Assembly: GCF_022836935.1 (NCBI RefSeq)
Contig: NZ_CP083242.1
Span: forward strand, 142,420-206,419
Length of the DNA: 64,000 nt
Direction of reading: 5' to 3'
Source: Ancylobacter polymorphus
GTDB taxonomy: Bacteria; Pseudomonadota; Alphaproteobacteria; Rhizobiales; Xanthobacteraceae
Below are positions 27,840 through 36,897 of the stretch, piece by piece. The number at the start of each line of letters is the position of its first letter. Position 1 is the stretch's first letter. The notes below the pieces were generated by a model that had not been told where the DNA came from, ran no database searches, and worked only from the letters and a program-made list of their open reading frames with translations. Made by a program: the position numbers and the translations under genes.

Positions 27840-29148
27840 GCTTCAGCTCCCTGAGGGCTTCCCTGACCGGATCCGGATACAGCGCCGAGAAATCGAGATC
27901 GCGCCGCACGAACACGATGATGCGCGTGCCCTGGTCGAGGTAGATGGTCGGTGGAATGTTGATGGAGTTGCGCAAGGCCTCCTGGGCAATGTTGGTCAAG
28001 GTCTGAGAGATGTTCTGCGCGGCGATCTGACGGGCCTGCAACGAAAGCTGGTTCTGGTTCACACCAGTTTGGGTTTGCGTCACCACGCCCGTCACGGGAT
28101 CGGTGGTGGTGATGACCGTGCCGTTGCCATAGCCGTCGGTGTTTTGCCCATAGGCGCTGAGGAACTGGGCTCCGCCGCCGACCAGCGACAACACGATCGC
28201 CGAGCCGAAGCGCTCGAGATAGTGATTGTCGACGAAACCAGCGTTGCCGGCCCGGCCGAGCTCGTCCGCGCCATTCGAGCCGAGTTGGACCGAGACGCCA
28301 TCGGACCGCAGCATCCGGGTCCATACGATGAAGACGCGGGTCTGGCCCTGGGCGATGCCGGAGCGATACTCGCCGATTAAGCGGCTGCCGGAGGGGATAA
28401 GCACCCGCCGGCCGTCGAACGACCAGACGTTCTCGGTCACCACGGCGCGCACCATGCCGGGTAGGTCGCTTTGTACGGCCGTTTCCAGAACCCCGCGGAT
28501 CAGTGTGCCTTGGGCCACGAGCGCGTCAATGCGGTTGTTCTTTGTGGCGCGGGCCACCTCGACGCCCGCAGCAGAGACGGAGGCAAGAAAACGCCGATTG
28601 GGATCGTCCTCGTTGCCTGCCACGCCACGGGGCCCCTCCTCGCCGTTGGCAGCGGCGGCCGCCGAGGCGTTGTCTGCGATGACCTGCGGCGCTCGCAGCC
28701 GCTCCCAACGCCGCCGTTCCTCCTCCTGACGTTGCCGCTCGAGCTCCGCGAGCCGCCTCGCCTCGTCGTCGTTGGGCGGCGCCGCCGCAAGGGGCGGTTC
28801 CGGCGCCGGCGGGGGAGGCAAGGCGAGCGGCGGTGCGACTGGAGGTGCGGGTGGTGTGGCTTCGGGGGGCGCCGACGGCACGACGATCGTGCCTTGGTCG
28901 GTTTGCGGGCGGGGCGTCGAAAGCGACGGCGCGGGAAACTGCGTGGTGGTGAATTCTTCTTTGTCCGGCGTCGTCAACGTGGGGGTCCGGCGGGCCAGCG
29001 ATCCGTAGATAAGCCAGGCGGCGATCGCCAGCGCCCCAAGCGGTATGGCGATCTTCAAGAAGCCGCCGAGAGCGGTTCGCCCCCGGGCGACAGAGCTGGC
29101 GGCGGCCGCCTCGAGCTCCAGTGAACGATAATCGTCGGCCGTCGGCAT
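27802..29148 (-). CDS. virB10: Type IV secretion core protein VirB10
   Basis: 448 residues. One membrane helix near residues 30-47 (IAIPLGALAIAAWLIYG), a long Pro-rich periplasmic spacer (about residues 90-125), a charged coiled-coil (RRLAELERQRQEEERRRWER) and the TrbI/VirB10 beta domain (LIRGVLETAVQSDLPGMVRA, IPSGSRLIGEYRSGIAQGQT). Spans both membranes and transmits ATP energy to the outer-membrane pore. Confidence 0.94.
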   Translation of the reverse strand: MPTADDYRSLELEAAAASSVARGRTALGGFLKIAIPLGALAIAAWLIYGSLARRTPTLTTPDKEEFTTTQFPAPSLSTPRPQTDQGTIVVPSAPPEATPPAPPVAPPLALPPPPAPEPPLAAAPPNDDEARRLAELERQRQEEERRRWERLRAPQVIADNASAAAAANGEEGPRGVAGNEDDPNRRFLASVSAAGVEVARATKNNRIDALVAQGTLIRGVLETAVQSDLPGMVRAVVTENVWSFDGRRVLIPSGSRLIGEYRSGIAQGQTRVFIVWTRMLRSDGVSVQLGSNGADELGRAGNAGFVDNHYLERFGSAIVLSLVGGGAQFLSAYGQNTDGYGNGTVITTTDPVTGVVTQTQTGVNQNQLSLQARQIAAQNISQTLTNIAQEALRNSINIPPTIYLDQGTRIIVFVRRDLDFSALYPDPVREALRELKRERSGAKPDGLH

Positions 29149-29154
29149 GCGCGC

Positions 29155-29958
29155 TCAACCTCCCGAAGCGATGGCCGCGCCGACGCGTTGCGGCGCATAA
29201 GGCTCGAGGCCTGTCGGCTCATGCACATTGGTCAGGCGGCGGTTGAAGATGCAGGTCGATTCCTGGCCGTTGCGCAGGGTCCATTGCGCGGAGACCTTGT
29301 CGACGACGACATAGGGTCCCTCTGTCCGGAAATTGACGAGGCTTTCATTGCGATCAGCGTCGACGATGTAGATCGCCGGCGTTTCACCTTCGAACCGAAA
29401 CCAGGTCTTGGTTCCGTCGTCGAAGACGGCGATCGGCTTGTTGGTCGATGATCCCTTGTAGCCGTAGTTGCTGTTCGCGTTCGCGATGTTGAGTGCTTTC
29501 AAGTTCGGATTGGCCGCGCGCTCCTTGGCTTCGGCGAGGAGGCGGGCACTAGCCTCGTCATCCGGAAAACGGAAGCGCACGGCGTAGATCTGACTCGAGG
29601 GTGGGCGCGCATTCGAACGCAGCAGGAAGGAGTAGACCCGCTTGTCGGTGACGACGTTGAGATTGGATTGCGCGTTCTTCTCCACAGGCTTGATGAAGAT
29701 GATGTCGCCTTTGCGGTTCGGCTCGACACGCCAGGCAATGGAATCGCCGAGCGCCAACGTCTCGATCTTTTCGTCGGGCTGGAGCTGAATCATCGTTGAC
29801 GTGCCATACGTAGCGTCGATCGCGGTGACGTTGTCGCGGCTGTAGACGACGTCGCGCACGCGCGGGTCCAGGCGGCCCGGACGTGGTGTCGATTCTGCGA
29901 AAGCCAGGCCCGTCGACAGCAAGAGGGTGAGAAGCGCTGAAGCGTACGGTCGCATCAT
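29155..29958 (-). CDS. virB9: Type IV secretion outer-membrane complex protein VirB9
   Basis: 267 residues. Signal peptide (SALLTLLLSTGLAFAES), N-terminal VirB9 domain (LDPRVRDVVYSRDNVTAIDA, LALGDSIAWRVEPNRKGDII) and the C-terminal domain (YGYKGSSTNKPIAVFDDGTK, YVVVDKVSAQWTLRNGQEST) that meets VirB7 and VirB10. The start overlaps virB8 by 4 bp. Confidence 0.94.
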   Translation of the reverse strand: MMRPYASALLTLLLSTGLAFAESTPRPGRLDPRVRDVVYSRDNVTAIDATYGTSTMIQLQPDEKIETLALGDSIAWRVEPNRKGDIIFIKPVEKNAQSNLNVVTDKRVYSFLLRSNARPPSSQIYAVRFRFPDDEASARLLAEAKERAANPNLKALNIANANSNYGYKGSSTNKPIAVFDDGTKTWFRFEGETPAIYIVDADRNESLVNFRTEGPYVVVDKVSAQWTLRNGQESTCIFNRRLTNVHEPTGLEPYAPQRVGAAIASGG

Positions 29959-30668
29959 GGCTGCTGTCCCGCCGTGCGCGGAGACGGCGCGGATTCCTGG
30001 TCACGCCGATATTCCAGCACCTGGAAGCCGAGCGGATTGTCAAAACGCCATTCGTTGCGCATTGGCACTGACGTGTAGCGAAAGCGGATCAGCGAAACCC
30101 AATGTCTGGTCACGATGTTGGTCGCGGACTTCTCGTCGGTCGAGAAGCGGACCAGCGCGGTGCGGTTGTTCGGGAAGGTCACCGACTTGATGGTGACGCT
30201 GACCTCGGTGTTGGTCCCATAGATCTTCACCGGGTTGTTGGGATTAGCCGGCGAGTAGATCTCCGTGAGCTCGCGGGCAGCGTCTCCGGCTGCGAGAAGC
30301 TGGGCGAGATCGAAATTGTCTTTCAGTGCCTTCGGATCGTAGGTCTCGCGTGCCTTGATGTAGCGGACGACATTGAACATCGTCACCGCCTCGTCCTGCG
30401 TCAGGGGTCCCTCCGCCGTCGGCCGCTTGACCTCGACGAACCCCGTGGTTTTGTCGACGACGACCATGTAGGGCTCGTAGGTCTTGAGCGGCACGAGGAG
30501 CGCCAGGACAGCCAGCGCGGTGACGGCGACTACAGTCATCACCGTGGCGACGATCCAGGCGAGGGCGCGCGAATTGCGATTGCGCCGGGCGATATCTTGC
30601 TCCCAGGTCGCGCCGTCGGCGTAGTAGCGCGGATCCACGCGGTCGGGCTCCGCGGCGGTCTCCGTCAT
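29955..30668 (-). CDS. virB8: Type IV secretion assembly factor VirB8
   Basis: 237 residues. Cytoplasmic N-terminus, a single membrane helix (ALAWIVATVMTVVAVTALAV, about residues 35-60) and the NTF2-like periplasmic domain (YEPYMVVVDKTTGFVEVKRP, VVRYIKARETYDPKALKDNF, HWVSLIRFRYTSVPM). Nucleates the inner-membrane complex. 4-bp overlaps on both sides show strict co-translation. Confidence 0.93.
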   Translation of the reverse strand: MTETAAEPDRVDPRYYADGATWEQDIARRNRNSRALAWIVATVMTVVAVTALAVLALLVPLKTYEPYMVVVDKTTGFVEVKRPTAEGPLTQDEAVTMFNVVRYIKARETYDPKALKDNFDLAQLLAAGDAARELTEIYSPANPNNPVKIYGTNTEVSVTIKSVTFPNNRTALVRFSTDEKSATNIVTRHWVSLIRFRYTSVPMRNEWRFDNPLGFQVLEYRRDQESAPSPRTAGQQP

Positions 30669-31795
30669 GGCCGCCCTCCCCCGCTCTGCGCCGGCGGTGC
30701 GCCGGAGTTGCGGAGCTGGTCAGCAAGCCGACGAAACTCTGCGGATTGCGCCCAGCTCGCAGAGCGGAGGCCGACACGCGCTCTCTGCCGGGAGGCCAAT
30801 TCTTCGCGCCGTGATAGCGAGGCAGGGTTGAACGGGTTGCGAAGGGCGAGGCGCGCACGGTTGGCGGCCGCTCCCATCCGGTAACCCGAAGCGGTGGCCA
30901 GCACCGCGCCCAACCGGGGTGCGAAGATCGGAACGCCGCCAGCGATCGCAGCCGCCATGTTGTTGATCTGGCTCACCAGCAGGATGCCGATGATAGCGAG
31001 CAGCACCACCGGCCCGATCGTCGCCCAGGTCGCCGACTTGCTGTTGGCAACGCCATTCAGCGTGTCGATCGATTGCTGGATCAGCGAGACATAGAAGGCG
31101 AGAAAGGCATAGACCAGCACCTGCACGAGGAAATACTGCACGAGCGAGCTCATCCAACCGCTGAAGAAACGCGACGTGACGCCGAACAGGAGCAGGATAA
31201 TGAACAACGGTGCCAGCGCGAGCAGCAGCCACATGAACATCTTCGACAGAACGATCAAGAAGATGGCAAAACCGATCAAGATCGCCATGACCACATAGAA
31301 CACGGCGGCGAAGATGTAGGGGCCCCAATTGGTGATGCCGGCATTCTGGAGAAATGCCTCCGTCGCGCTATTGGTAGTGTCCCACATATTCTGCAACGCC
31401 GACTGAACCGCGTTGACCGAGGTCAGATTCGCCGAAGTACCGGTGTTGTTGGCGGACGTGACCGCGCTGAGGAGCGCGTTGCCGATGGCCGAGGGGCCGT
31501 CATTCAAGACCGTATAGACGAAGGTCTGGAATTCGCCCCAGCGCGTCGCCAGGACATAAATCATCACCGCGCGAAACAGCCGGAAGGCGTGATCCGACGG
31601 GCCGCCACTGGCCGTGCCCTGCCAGATTCCAACACCCCAGAAGATCACGTATAGCGTCAGAAGCAGGCCGGCGACGCCGGTCGTCCCACCCGATGTAGCC
31701 GCGTTCGCGAGGGCCTGATAGGCCGTCGAAACGTAATTCTGGCCCAGCTGATCGACCGATTGCAGCAGCGAGGTGATATTGAAGTTGTTGGCCAT
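30665..31795 (-). CDS. virB6: Type IV secretion polytopic membrane protein VirB6
   Basis: 376 residues with about six hydrophobic helices (LLLTLYVIFWGVGIW, IFAAVFYVVMAILIGFAIFL, FMWLLLALAPLFIILLLFGV, and VQYFLVQVLVYAFLAFYVSL) and a Gly/Ala-rich late helix (NNMAAAIAGGVPIFA). The TrbL/VirB6 family lines the DNA path across the inner membrane. The C-terminal 60 residues are hydrophilic and Arg-rich. Confidence 0.92.
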   Translation of the reverse strand: MANNFNITSLLQSVDQLGQNYVSTAYQALANAATSGGTTGVAGLLLTLYVIFWGVGIWQGTASGGPSDHAFRLFRAVMIYVLATRWGEFQTFVYTVLNDGPSAIGNALLSAVTSANNTGTSANLTSVNAVQSALQNMWDTTNSATEAFLQNAGITNWGPYIFAAVFYVVMAILIGFAIFLIVLSKMFMWLLLALAPLFIILLLFGVTSRFFSGWMSSLVQYFLVQVLVYAFLAFYVSLIQQSIDTLNGVANSKSATWATIGPVVLLAIIGILLVSQINNMAAAIAGGVPIFAPRLGAVLATASGYRMGAAANRARLALRNPFNPASLSRREELASRQRARVGLRSASWAQSAEFRRLADQLRNSGAPPAQSGGGRP

Positions 31796-31803
31796 CGGAC
31801 TCC

Positions 31804-32001
31804 TCAGATCGGCCGCATCGGGCCGCAGGAATCGACGGCATGAATCGCGGCGCGAGCGTATGGCGCTGGGGGAAGTTGCGCATAGGCGAGTGGCGCGCCT
31901 CCCTCATCGGGCGAGCACGGCGCTTTCAACGGCTTGTAAGCGCAGCCGCCGACCGCGAGCGCAAGCAGGAGACTGGTCGTGAGAGGGAGGATAATTCTCA
32001 C
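31804..32001 (-). CDS. Small lipoprotein of the secretion operon (VirB7- or Eex-like)
   Basis: 65 residues from a GTG start that shares GTGA with the stop of the preceding gene. Signal peptide with lipobox (LLLALAVGGCAYKPLKAPC) and a short mature part with two further Cys. In related operons a lipoprotein here is either VirB7, which stabilises VirB9, or an entry-exclusion lipoprotein. Sequence alone does not decide; its place before virB6 slightly favours the exclusion type. Confidence 0.65.
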   Translation of the reverse strand: MRIILPLTTSLLLALAVGGCAYKPLKAPCSPDEGGAPLAYAQLPPAPYARAAIHAVDSCGPMRPI

Positions 32002-32201
32002 CGCGTTGGCGCCTTGGGTTGGGTGAACGTCATGGCCCGTGACGCCGATTCCGCGGCGCCGTCCTGCTTTGGCGTCGTCTCGGCCGCGCTCGTCGCGGCC
32101 GGCGTTGGTGCCTTCAGTGCGAAGCGCCCGATGGCAATGCCGACGGCAAGGGCGACAACGGCTATCGCGATGACAATGGTCTTCGTCATCAGGGCCCCCA
32201 A
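31998..32201 (-). CDS. Small single-pass membrane protein with VirB5-like tail
   Basis: 67 residues; a second ATG at 32189 is an alternative start. One N-terminal membrane helix (TIVIAIAVVALAVGIAIGRF) and a short Ala/Thr/Pro-rich part ending ESASRAMTFTQPKAPTR. The segment ESASRAMTFTQ closely repeats the very C-terminus of the VirB5-like protein encoded just upstream (ESAAARAMKFTQ). No named family. Tight coupling to the lipoprotein gene supports a role in the secretion apparatus. Confidence 0.6.
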   Translation of the reverse strand: MGALMTKTIVIAIAVVALAVGIAIGRFALKAPTPAATSAAETTPKQDGAAESASRAMTFTQPKAPTR

Positions 32202-32263
32202 ATGTTGTGTTGCGCCATCCCGGAGCTTTCACGAGACGCCTCAAAGGCGAGACGCCCCTTACC

Positions 32264-32974
32264 TTACTGGGTGAACTTCATGGCGCGAGCCGCAGCCGAC
32301 TCCGCCGCGATGCGATCGAGATTGGCCTGGTTCGCCGCGGCTGCTGCGTTGTTCGCAACACCGTTCAGCTCATTGATCGTCAAACCTGTTTGAACCTGGA
32401 CCTGGGTGTTCTGATCGATGCTGCCTTTCAGATCCTGCGCCTGGCCGATCTGCTGGCCTCCCTGCTTGAAAGCGCTCGAACGCTGCTGCACCGCGCTCTG
32501 TGTCGAATTGATAAGGCCGGAGAGGGTAGCGGCGACGTTCACCGAACTCTTGTAAGCCGTGTCCACGGGATGGCTCTGCCCGCTGGTGAGACCGGTGATC
32601 GTCTGTACGAGCTGCAGGCCATTGATCAGCGTCGACACGATGTTCTGCGAATTCGAGCCCATGCCGGCGAAGGACAGCGCCCCGCCCGAGATCACCGATC
32701 CGAGGGAGGGCGCCTGCGCCATGGAGAAGCCGCCGCCGAGGGCCATTTGTGCGAGGGTTCCTTGCGCCTGGGACGAGCGATCGCCCGTCACCGCTTGCAG
32801 CGTCTTCTGGGTGAACTGCATGATCTGCTGATCGGCGGTCAGGATTTTCTGGGTGCTGGTTGCGATCTCCTGGGCCTTTTGCAGGTTGGCGTTGTCGATG
32901 ACCGGGACTTGCGCCCACGCTGGCGACAATTGGGCGGTCACGATGACGGCGACGAGGGCAAGGATGGTGTGCAT
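32264..32974 (-). CDS. virB5: Type IV secretion pilus-tip protein, VirB5/TrbJ-like
   Basis: 236 residues. Signal peptide (LALVAVIVTAQLSPAWAQVP), then mostly amphipathic helix rich in Gln and Ala (NLQKAQEIATSTQKILTADQ; NNAAAAANQANLDRIAAESA), as expected of VirB5. Called VirB5 from composition, length and its place between virB4 and virB6; direct sequence similarity is weak, as is usual for this family. Ends in AMKFTQ, a tail shared with the small neighbour. Confidence 0.75.
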   Translation of the reverse strand: MHTILALVAVIVTAQLSPAWAQVPVIDNANLQKAQEIATSTQKILTADQQIMQFTQKTLQAVTGDRSSQAQGTLAQMALGGGFSMAQAPSLGSVISGGALSFAGMGSNSQNIVSTLINGLQLVQTITGLTSGQSHPVDTAYKSSVNVAATLSGLINSTQSAVQQRSSAFKQGGQQIGQAQDLKGSIDQNTQVQVQTGLTINELNGVANNAAAAANQANLDRIAAESAAARAMKFTQ

Positions 32975-32985
32975 GAAAATCCTCC

Positions 32986-33873
32986 CTAGCGGGTGTCGTT
33001 GTTGATCGCGGCCAGCGCCGCGGCGACGTCGGCGACAGTCAAGCCCCCGGCCGACGCGCCGTTCGCCGGCGTGCTTTGCGCCTGTGCGAGGTAAAAGATG
33101 ACGTTGCCCTCAGTGTCGACGTAGCGGGCGCTGACGCATCCAGGGTCGGGGTTCGTGCCTGGTGGCGTGGTCGAGCATCCCGTCGGCGTCCGGCAAGGGT
33201 CAGTCGGCGAGCCGGTCCCGATCATGCCCACGGGACAGACCGGACCGGAGGCGGGCCGTCCCCCCGTCGCCGCCCGCATGCCCCCGGCCGCCCGGCTCAT
33301 GTCGCTCGTTCTGGCGAGGTTGAGCGCGTTCAGGGCGGTGACCCAAAGGTTCGTCGAATCAATGACGCCGTTCCAGGCAAGGTTGTTCTGCAGCCGCGCC
33401 GCGCTGTTCATGTCCATCGCCGCCATCACGGTCGAGCCCGTGCCGACCTGCTGGCCCGCGACCTGAAACCCAGACTGCGCGGCGCCAAGCGTCGAGCGAC
33501 TGGCATCGAGACCGGCAACCACATTGCCGCTCGACTGAAACAATGTCTGGCTGTTCAGCGCGCCGCCTTGCGCCCCAGGATCGGGAGCGGCGGGCATGTC
33601 CGGCGCATAGGAGCGAATGGCCTGGCTGCCGGCGCCCGCCTGCGGCTTCACGGTCGGATCGGTGACGTTGGCCTTCTTGCCCGTGGTCACCGCGCATTTG
33701 ACGCCGCTATTGGCGTCCTTGCGCTGCGTCGTCACCGGTACGAGTTTGACCGTCGTGCTGGCTGTCAACGAATGTTGGCTGAGCTGTCCTGCGTCGTCGA
33801 CCGGGATGGCCGCGTGCGCCTGGGTGGCCAAAGCCGCCGCGGCCGCCGCGAGAATGATCAGGATGGTCTTCAT
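32986..33873 (-). CDS. Exported protein of the virB operon, function unknown
   Basis: 295 residues from MKTILIILAAAAAALATQAH, whose ATG overlaps the virB4 stop (ATGA). The middle is Ala/Gln/Ser-rich (GNVVAGLDASRSTLGAAQSG; QQVGTGSTVMAAMDMNSAAR), as in VirB5-type helices. Near the end a Cys/Pro/Gly-rich knot (CPVGMIGTGSPTDPC, CSTTPPGTNPDPGC) precedes a short strand YVDTEGNVIFYLAQAQ. It may be a second pilus- or surface-associated component; no standard VirB family fits. Confidence 0.7.
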   Translation of the reverse strand: MKTILIILAAAAAALATQAHAAIPVDDAGQLSQHSLTASTTVKLVPVTTQRKDANSGVKCAVTTGKKANVTDPTVKPQAGAGSQAIRSYAPDMPAAPDPGAQGGALNSQTLFQSSGNVVAGLDASRSTLGAAQSGFQVAGQQVGTGSTVMAAMDMNSAARLQNNLAWNGVIDSTNLWVTALNALNLARTSDMSRAAGGMRAATGGRPASGPVCPVGMIGTGSPTDPCRTPTGCSTTPPGTNPDPGCVSARYVDTEGNVIFYLAQAQSTPANGASAGGLTVADVAAALAAINNDTR

Positions 33874-36281
33874 GAAGGGTCTCTCCCCAGGAAGATCGGC
33901 AGCCACACCGCTGGATCGTCGCCAACGCGCGCCCGCAGCGCGTCGAGCTCGGCCACGGTCTCGGTACGACCGGACAGCACCTTGATGAGGTCGGGCATGC
34001 TCGACAGGTTCAGCCGGGCCACGACGCTGTCCCGGCCGTGCTTGATCAGGAAGGACCGTCTTTCGGGCACGGTGCTGCGAATCCAGTCGACCTCGCGGCC
34101 CGAAAGGCGGAAAGCCTGACGATAGCTCTCGTCATCGGCTTTGGGATTCGGAAAGAAGATGTTCGTGCTGGTCTGCTCGATCAGCGTGTTGGACGCGCGT
34201 GAGCGGACAATATCGGCCGCAGATTGCGTGCCGAAGCCGATGATGCCGTTCTGCTTGCGGATCGTCTTCAGTTTATCGCGGATGAAGAAGGCAAAGACCT
34301 CGTCGTCGAGCAGCCGCCAGCCTTCATCAAGAAAGATCATCACCGGATCGCCCGTGAGCAACTCCTCGGTGCGGTGGAAGATGTACATGAGCGCGGCGGT
34401 TCGGATGACAGGATCATCGAGAACCCGCGTCATGTCGAAACCGAAGATGCTCGAAATCGAGAACTGATCCTCATCATTGTTGAACAGCCATCCCCGCTGA
34501 TCCGGACGCATCCAACTTTCCAAGCGTGCGAGGAGATCCCCCTCCCCCGCCCGGATGCGACCGCGCAGCAACGTCGAAAAAGCCTTCAGCGTCCGCCCGT
34601 CCGGCCCGGCTGAAAGCGCCGCTCCGATTGCGTTTCGGATCACCTGCTCCTCGGACGCGCTGAGATCACCGCCCTTGGCCGGGCGCAGCATGAAAGCGAA
34701 CAGTTGATACAGAAACTCACGGTTCGCAGCCGAGTCGGGCAACGACAGCGGATTGAATCCGGTGGGTTCGCCGGGGACGAGCGCTTCATACTGGCCACCG
34801 AGGGCGCGAATGAAGATCTCGGCGCCACGATCCTTGTCGACGAAGACGAGCTTGGGGCGTGGCTCGATGCGTTGCGTCTGCGCCGCGATGAACGACAGGA
34901 ACACGGTCTTGCCCGACCCGGTCGGCCCAACCACGGTGAAATTGCCGATGTCACGGACGTGATGATTGTAATAGTACGCCGTCTGCGACGTGGTCTCGAA
35001 GACCGAGATTGCGGGCCCCCAGTGGTTGCCGTCGGGCCGCCCGCTCGGATAGTTGTGCAGCGAGGCGAAGCCGGCGAAGTTTTTCGACGAGATCACAGCC
35101 TTGCGGGCGATATAGGCGAAATTGCCCGGCAGCTGCGACCAGAACGCCGGCTCGCAGTTTAGGTCCTCGCGCACCCAGATCACCGACCGATCGGTCAGTG
35201 CGGCGCCGACCGCCGTCACCGCCGCGCCCACCTCGGCGAGATCGCGGCCGAGGCACATCACCGTCATATGGTGCTCGCCATAGATGGCCTCGGACGCCAG
35301 CAATTCGTCCCGGGCCTCGTCAAGGTGCTCGGCGACGATCGAACCGGCCTCGTCGGACATATCGACTTGCCGCGACACGCGGTCGATCTGTTTGGCGGCG
35401 ACCGGTCGATCGACGATGGCGAAGGTCTGGGTGGCTATGAATTCGTGCGGAACCCGCAGGAGATTGTCGAACGAACCGGGACCGCTTTGCGCCGGATATT
35501 CCCGGATCGAGATCATCGCGCCGAACCGCGTGTCGTCACGGCTGGCGCCGCGGACCTCGATGGCGTTGCGGCCGAAGAAGAGGCGCTTCGTGGAGAGCGC
35601 GTCGGCGAGGTCCATCCGGGGCAGGTGCATCGGCCGCGGCAGGCCGCCGTTCAGGATCTGCACGAGGAATTCCAGCGGCTCGGAGAACCAGATGCCGCCC
35701 CGCCGCACGACGCCCAGTTGGCGCGCGCCGTAGGCGGACAGGTTCTCGCGAACGGCGGTCGCCGCGTCTCGCAGCTCGTTGAGGGCGGTCTGAATGGCCA
35801 CCGACTCGCCCGCCTCATCCTTGCGGCCGAGCGCCTTCGTCATCACGACGTCGAAGGTCCCGGCCTGGCCCTGGAGCGGACGGCGCACTATCGTGAGATA
35901 GATGTCGTTCACGAACATCCGGCGCTTCGACAGCGAGGCGTCGTAACGCTCGTCGATCTCGCGGCACAACGCATTGTCAAAGGTCGACGCGATCCGGGGT
36001 TGCACCTCGCGCCGGACGATGTGCGCCGCGAGCGCGAAGCGCGAGTTGGCGAGCGTGCGGACGATATCGTTGCGGCCGAGCAGACGGGCGTTGACCTCGC
36101 TCATGTCGGATGTCTCGAACGAATAGCCGTCGAGCTTCAGCACCGTGAGAACCAGGCCGTCACGCGTTTTCAGGATATGGTCGTCGACGTGCCGGGTATA
36201 GGGAACGTGCGACGCAACCGGCCGCTCGCGGCGGGAGACGGCGCCGAAGGTCAGCTCGTCGAGAAGGGCGCGAGTGACCAT
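33870..36281 (-). CDS. virB4: Type IV secretion ATPase VirB4
   Basis: 803 residues, normal length. CagE/TrbE N-terminal domain (VPYTRHVDDHILKTRDGLVL), Walker A mid-protein (VVGPTGSGKTVFLSFIAAQ) and Walker B (VMIFLDEGWRLLDDE), followed by the conserved GFGTQSAADI region. Energises pilus subunit extraction and transfer. Separated from virB3 by only seven bases. Confidence 0.95.
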   Translation of the reverse strand: MVTRALLDELTFGAVSRRERPVASHVPYTRHVDDHILKTRDGLVLTVLKLDGYSFETSDMSEVNARLLGRNDIVRTLANSRFALAAHIVRREVQPRIASTFDNALCREIDERYDASLSKRRMFVNDIYLTIVRRPLQGQAGTFDVVMTKALGRKDEAGESVAIQTALNELRDAATAVRENLSAYGARQLGVVRRGGIWFSEPLEFLVQILNGGLPRPMHLPRMDLADALSTKRLFFGRNAIEVRGASRDDTRFGAMISIREYPAQSGPGSFDNLLRVPHEFIATQTFAIVDRPVAAKQIDRVSRQVDMSDEAGSIVAEHLDEARDELLASEAIYGEHHMTVMCLGRDLAEVGAAVTAVGAALTDRSVIWVREDLNCEPAFWSQLPGNFAYIARKAVISSKNFAGFASLHNYPSGRPDGNHWGPAISVFETTSQTAYYYNHHVRDIGNFTVVGPTGSGKTVFLSFIAAQTQRIEPRPKLVFVDKDRGAEIFIRALGGQYEALVPGEPTGFNPLSLPDSAANREFLYQLFAFMLRPAKGGDLSASEEQVIRNAIGAALSAGPDGRTLKAFSTLLRGRIRAGEGDLLARLESWMRPDQRGWLFNNDEDQFSISSIFGFDMTRVLDDPVIRTAALMYIFHRTEELLTGDPVMIFLDEGWRLLDDEVFAFFIRDKLKTIRKQNGIIGFGTQSAADIVRSRASNTLIEQTSTNIFFPNPKADDESYRQAFRLSGREVDWIRSTVPERRSFLIKHGRDSVVARLNLSSMPDLIKVLSGRTETVAELDALRARVGDDPAVWLPIFLGRDPS

Positions 36282-36288
36282 GATCGCC

Positions 36289-36585
36289 TCACGGAGCGTA
36301 GCTATCAGCGCCCCAGAAGGAGCGTGCGCGTGGCGGGCATTTTGTCGAGCGGACGAACAGGATCTCGAAGATCCGATCGTCGCGGAGGGTCATCACATAG
36401 CCGAACAGATGCAGCGGGATCGCGACCAGCAGCATGAAGAGATTGTGGGTGACTAGGAAGCACACGCTCGAGACCACCCCGTTGAACATGAAATACATGT
36501 ACGGCACGCCCATCAGCGTCGGCGCTCGGGTGAGCGCCTTGACCAGCGGCGTGATGAGTGGATCGTCGAGCTCGGCTTCCGTCAT
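36289..36585 (-). CDS. virB3: Type IV secretion protein VirB3
   Basis: 98 residues. Typical VirB3 start (DDPLITPLVKALTRAPTLMG) and two membrane helices (FNGVVSSVCFLV and MLLVAIPLHLFGYVMTLRDD). Works with VirB4 at the inner membrane. Its start overlaps the virB2 stop by 4 bp. Confidence 0.92.
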   Translation of the reverse strand: MTEAELDDPLITPLVKALTRAPTLMGVPYMYFMFNGVVSSVCFLVTHNLFMLLVAIPLHLFGYVMTLRDDRIFEILFVRSTKCPPRARSFWGADSYAP

Positions 36586-36884
36586 TGGCCGACCGCCGAC
36601 TGGAAGAATTGGACGATCTGCGCCGAGCCGAACACCAGGACGATGCCGAAAATGACGCTGCCGGCGATGCCCCAGGTCAGACGACCGGACCAGGCGAACA
36701 ATCCGCAGGCGATGACGGCAAGCGTCGCCAGCGCGGTGGCGATCGGGCCTGTCAAAGCCTGAACCAACTGCGTCAGCGTCGATTGCACCGGCTGCAGCGT
36801 GCCGCCGGACTGTGCAGCGGCGCCAACGGCGCTGAGCGCAAGCAAGCTGAGAGCGAGCGGAGCGCGCGAGATCCAGCGTATCAT
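36582..36884 (-). CDS. virB2: Type IV secretion pilin VirB2
   Basis: 100 residues from the ATG at 36884, preceded by GGGAGAA; the longer upstream frame is not needed. Signal peptide (LALSLLALSAVGAAAQ), then two membrane helices (LATLAVIACGLFAWSG; VIFGIVLVFGSAQIVQFF), the standard TrbC/VirB2 pilin layout. Main subunit of the conjugative pilus. Confidence 0.92.
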   Translation of the reverse strand: MIRWISRAPLALSLLALSAVGAAAQSGGTLQPVQSTLTQLVQALTGPIATALATLAVIACGLFAWSGRLTWGIAGSVIFGIVLVFGSAQIVQFFQSAVGQ

Positions 36885-36897
36885 CAAGTTCTCCCTG

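Noticed and set aside
35268..36437. 389-codon plus-strand frame opposite virB4 and virB3
   Set aside because: Antisense to conserved ATPase motifs; no signal of its own.
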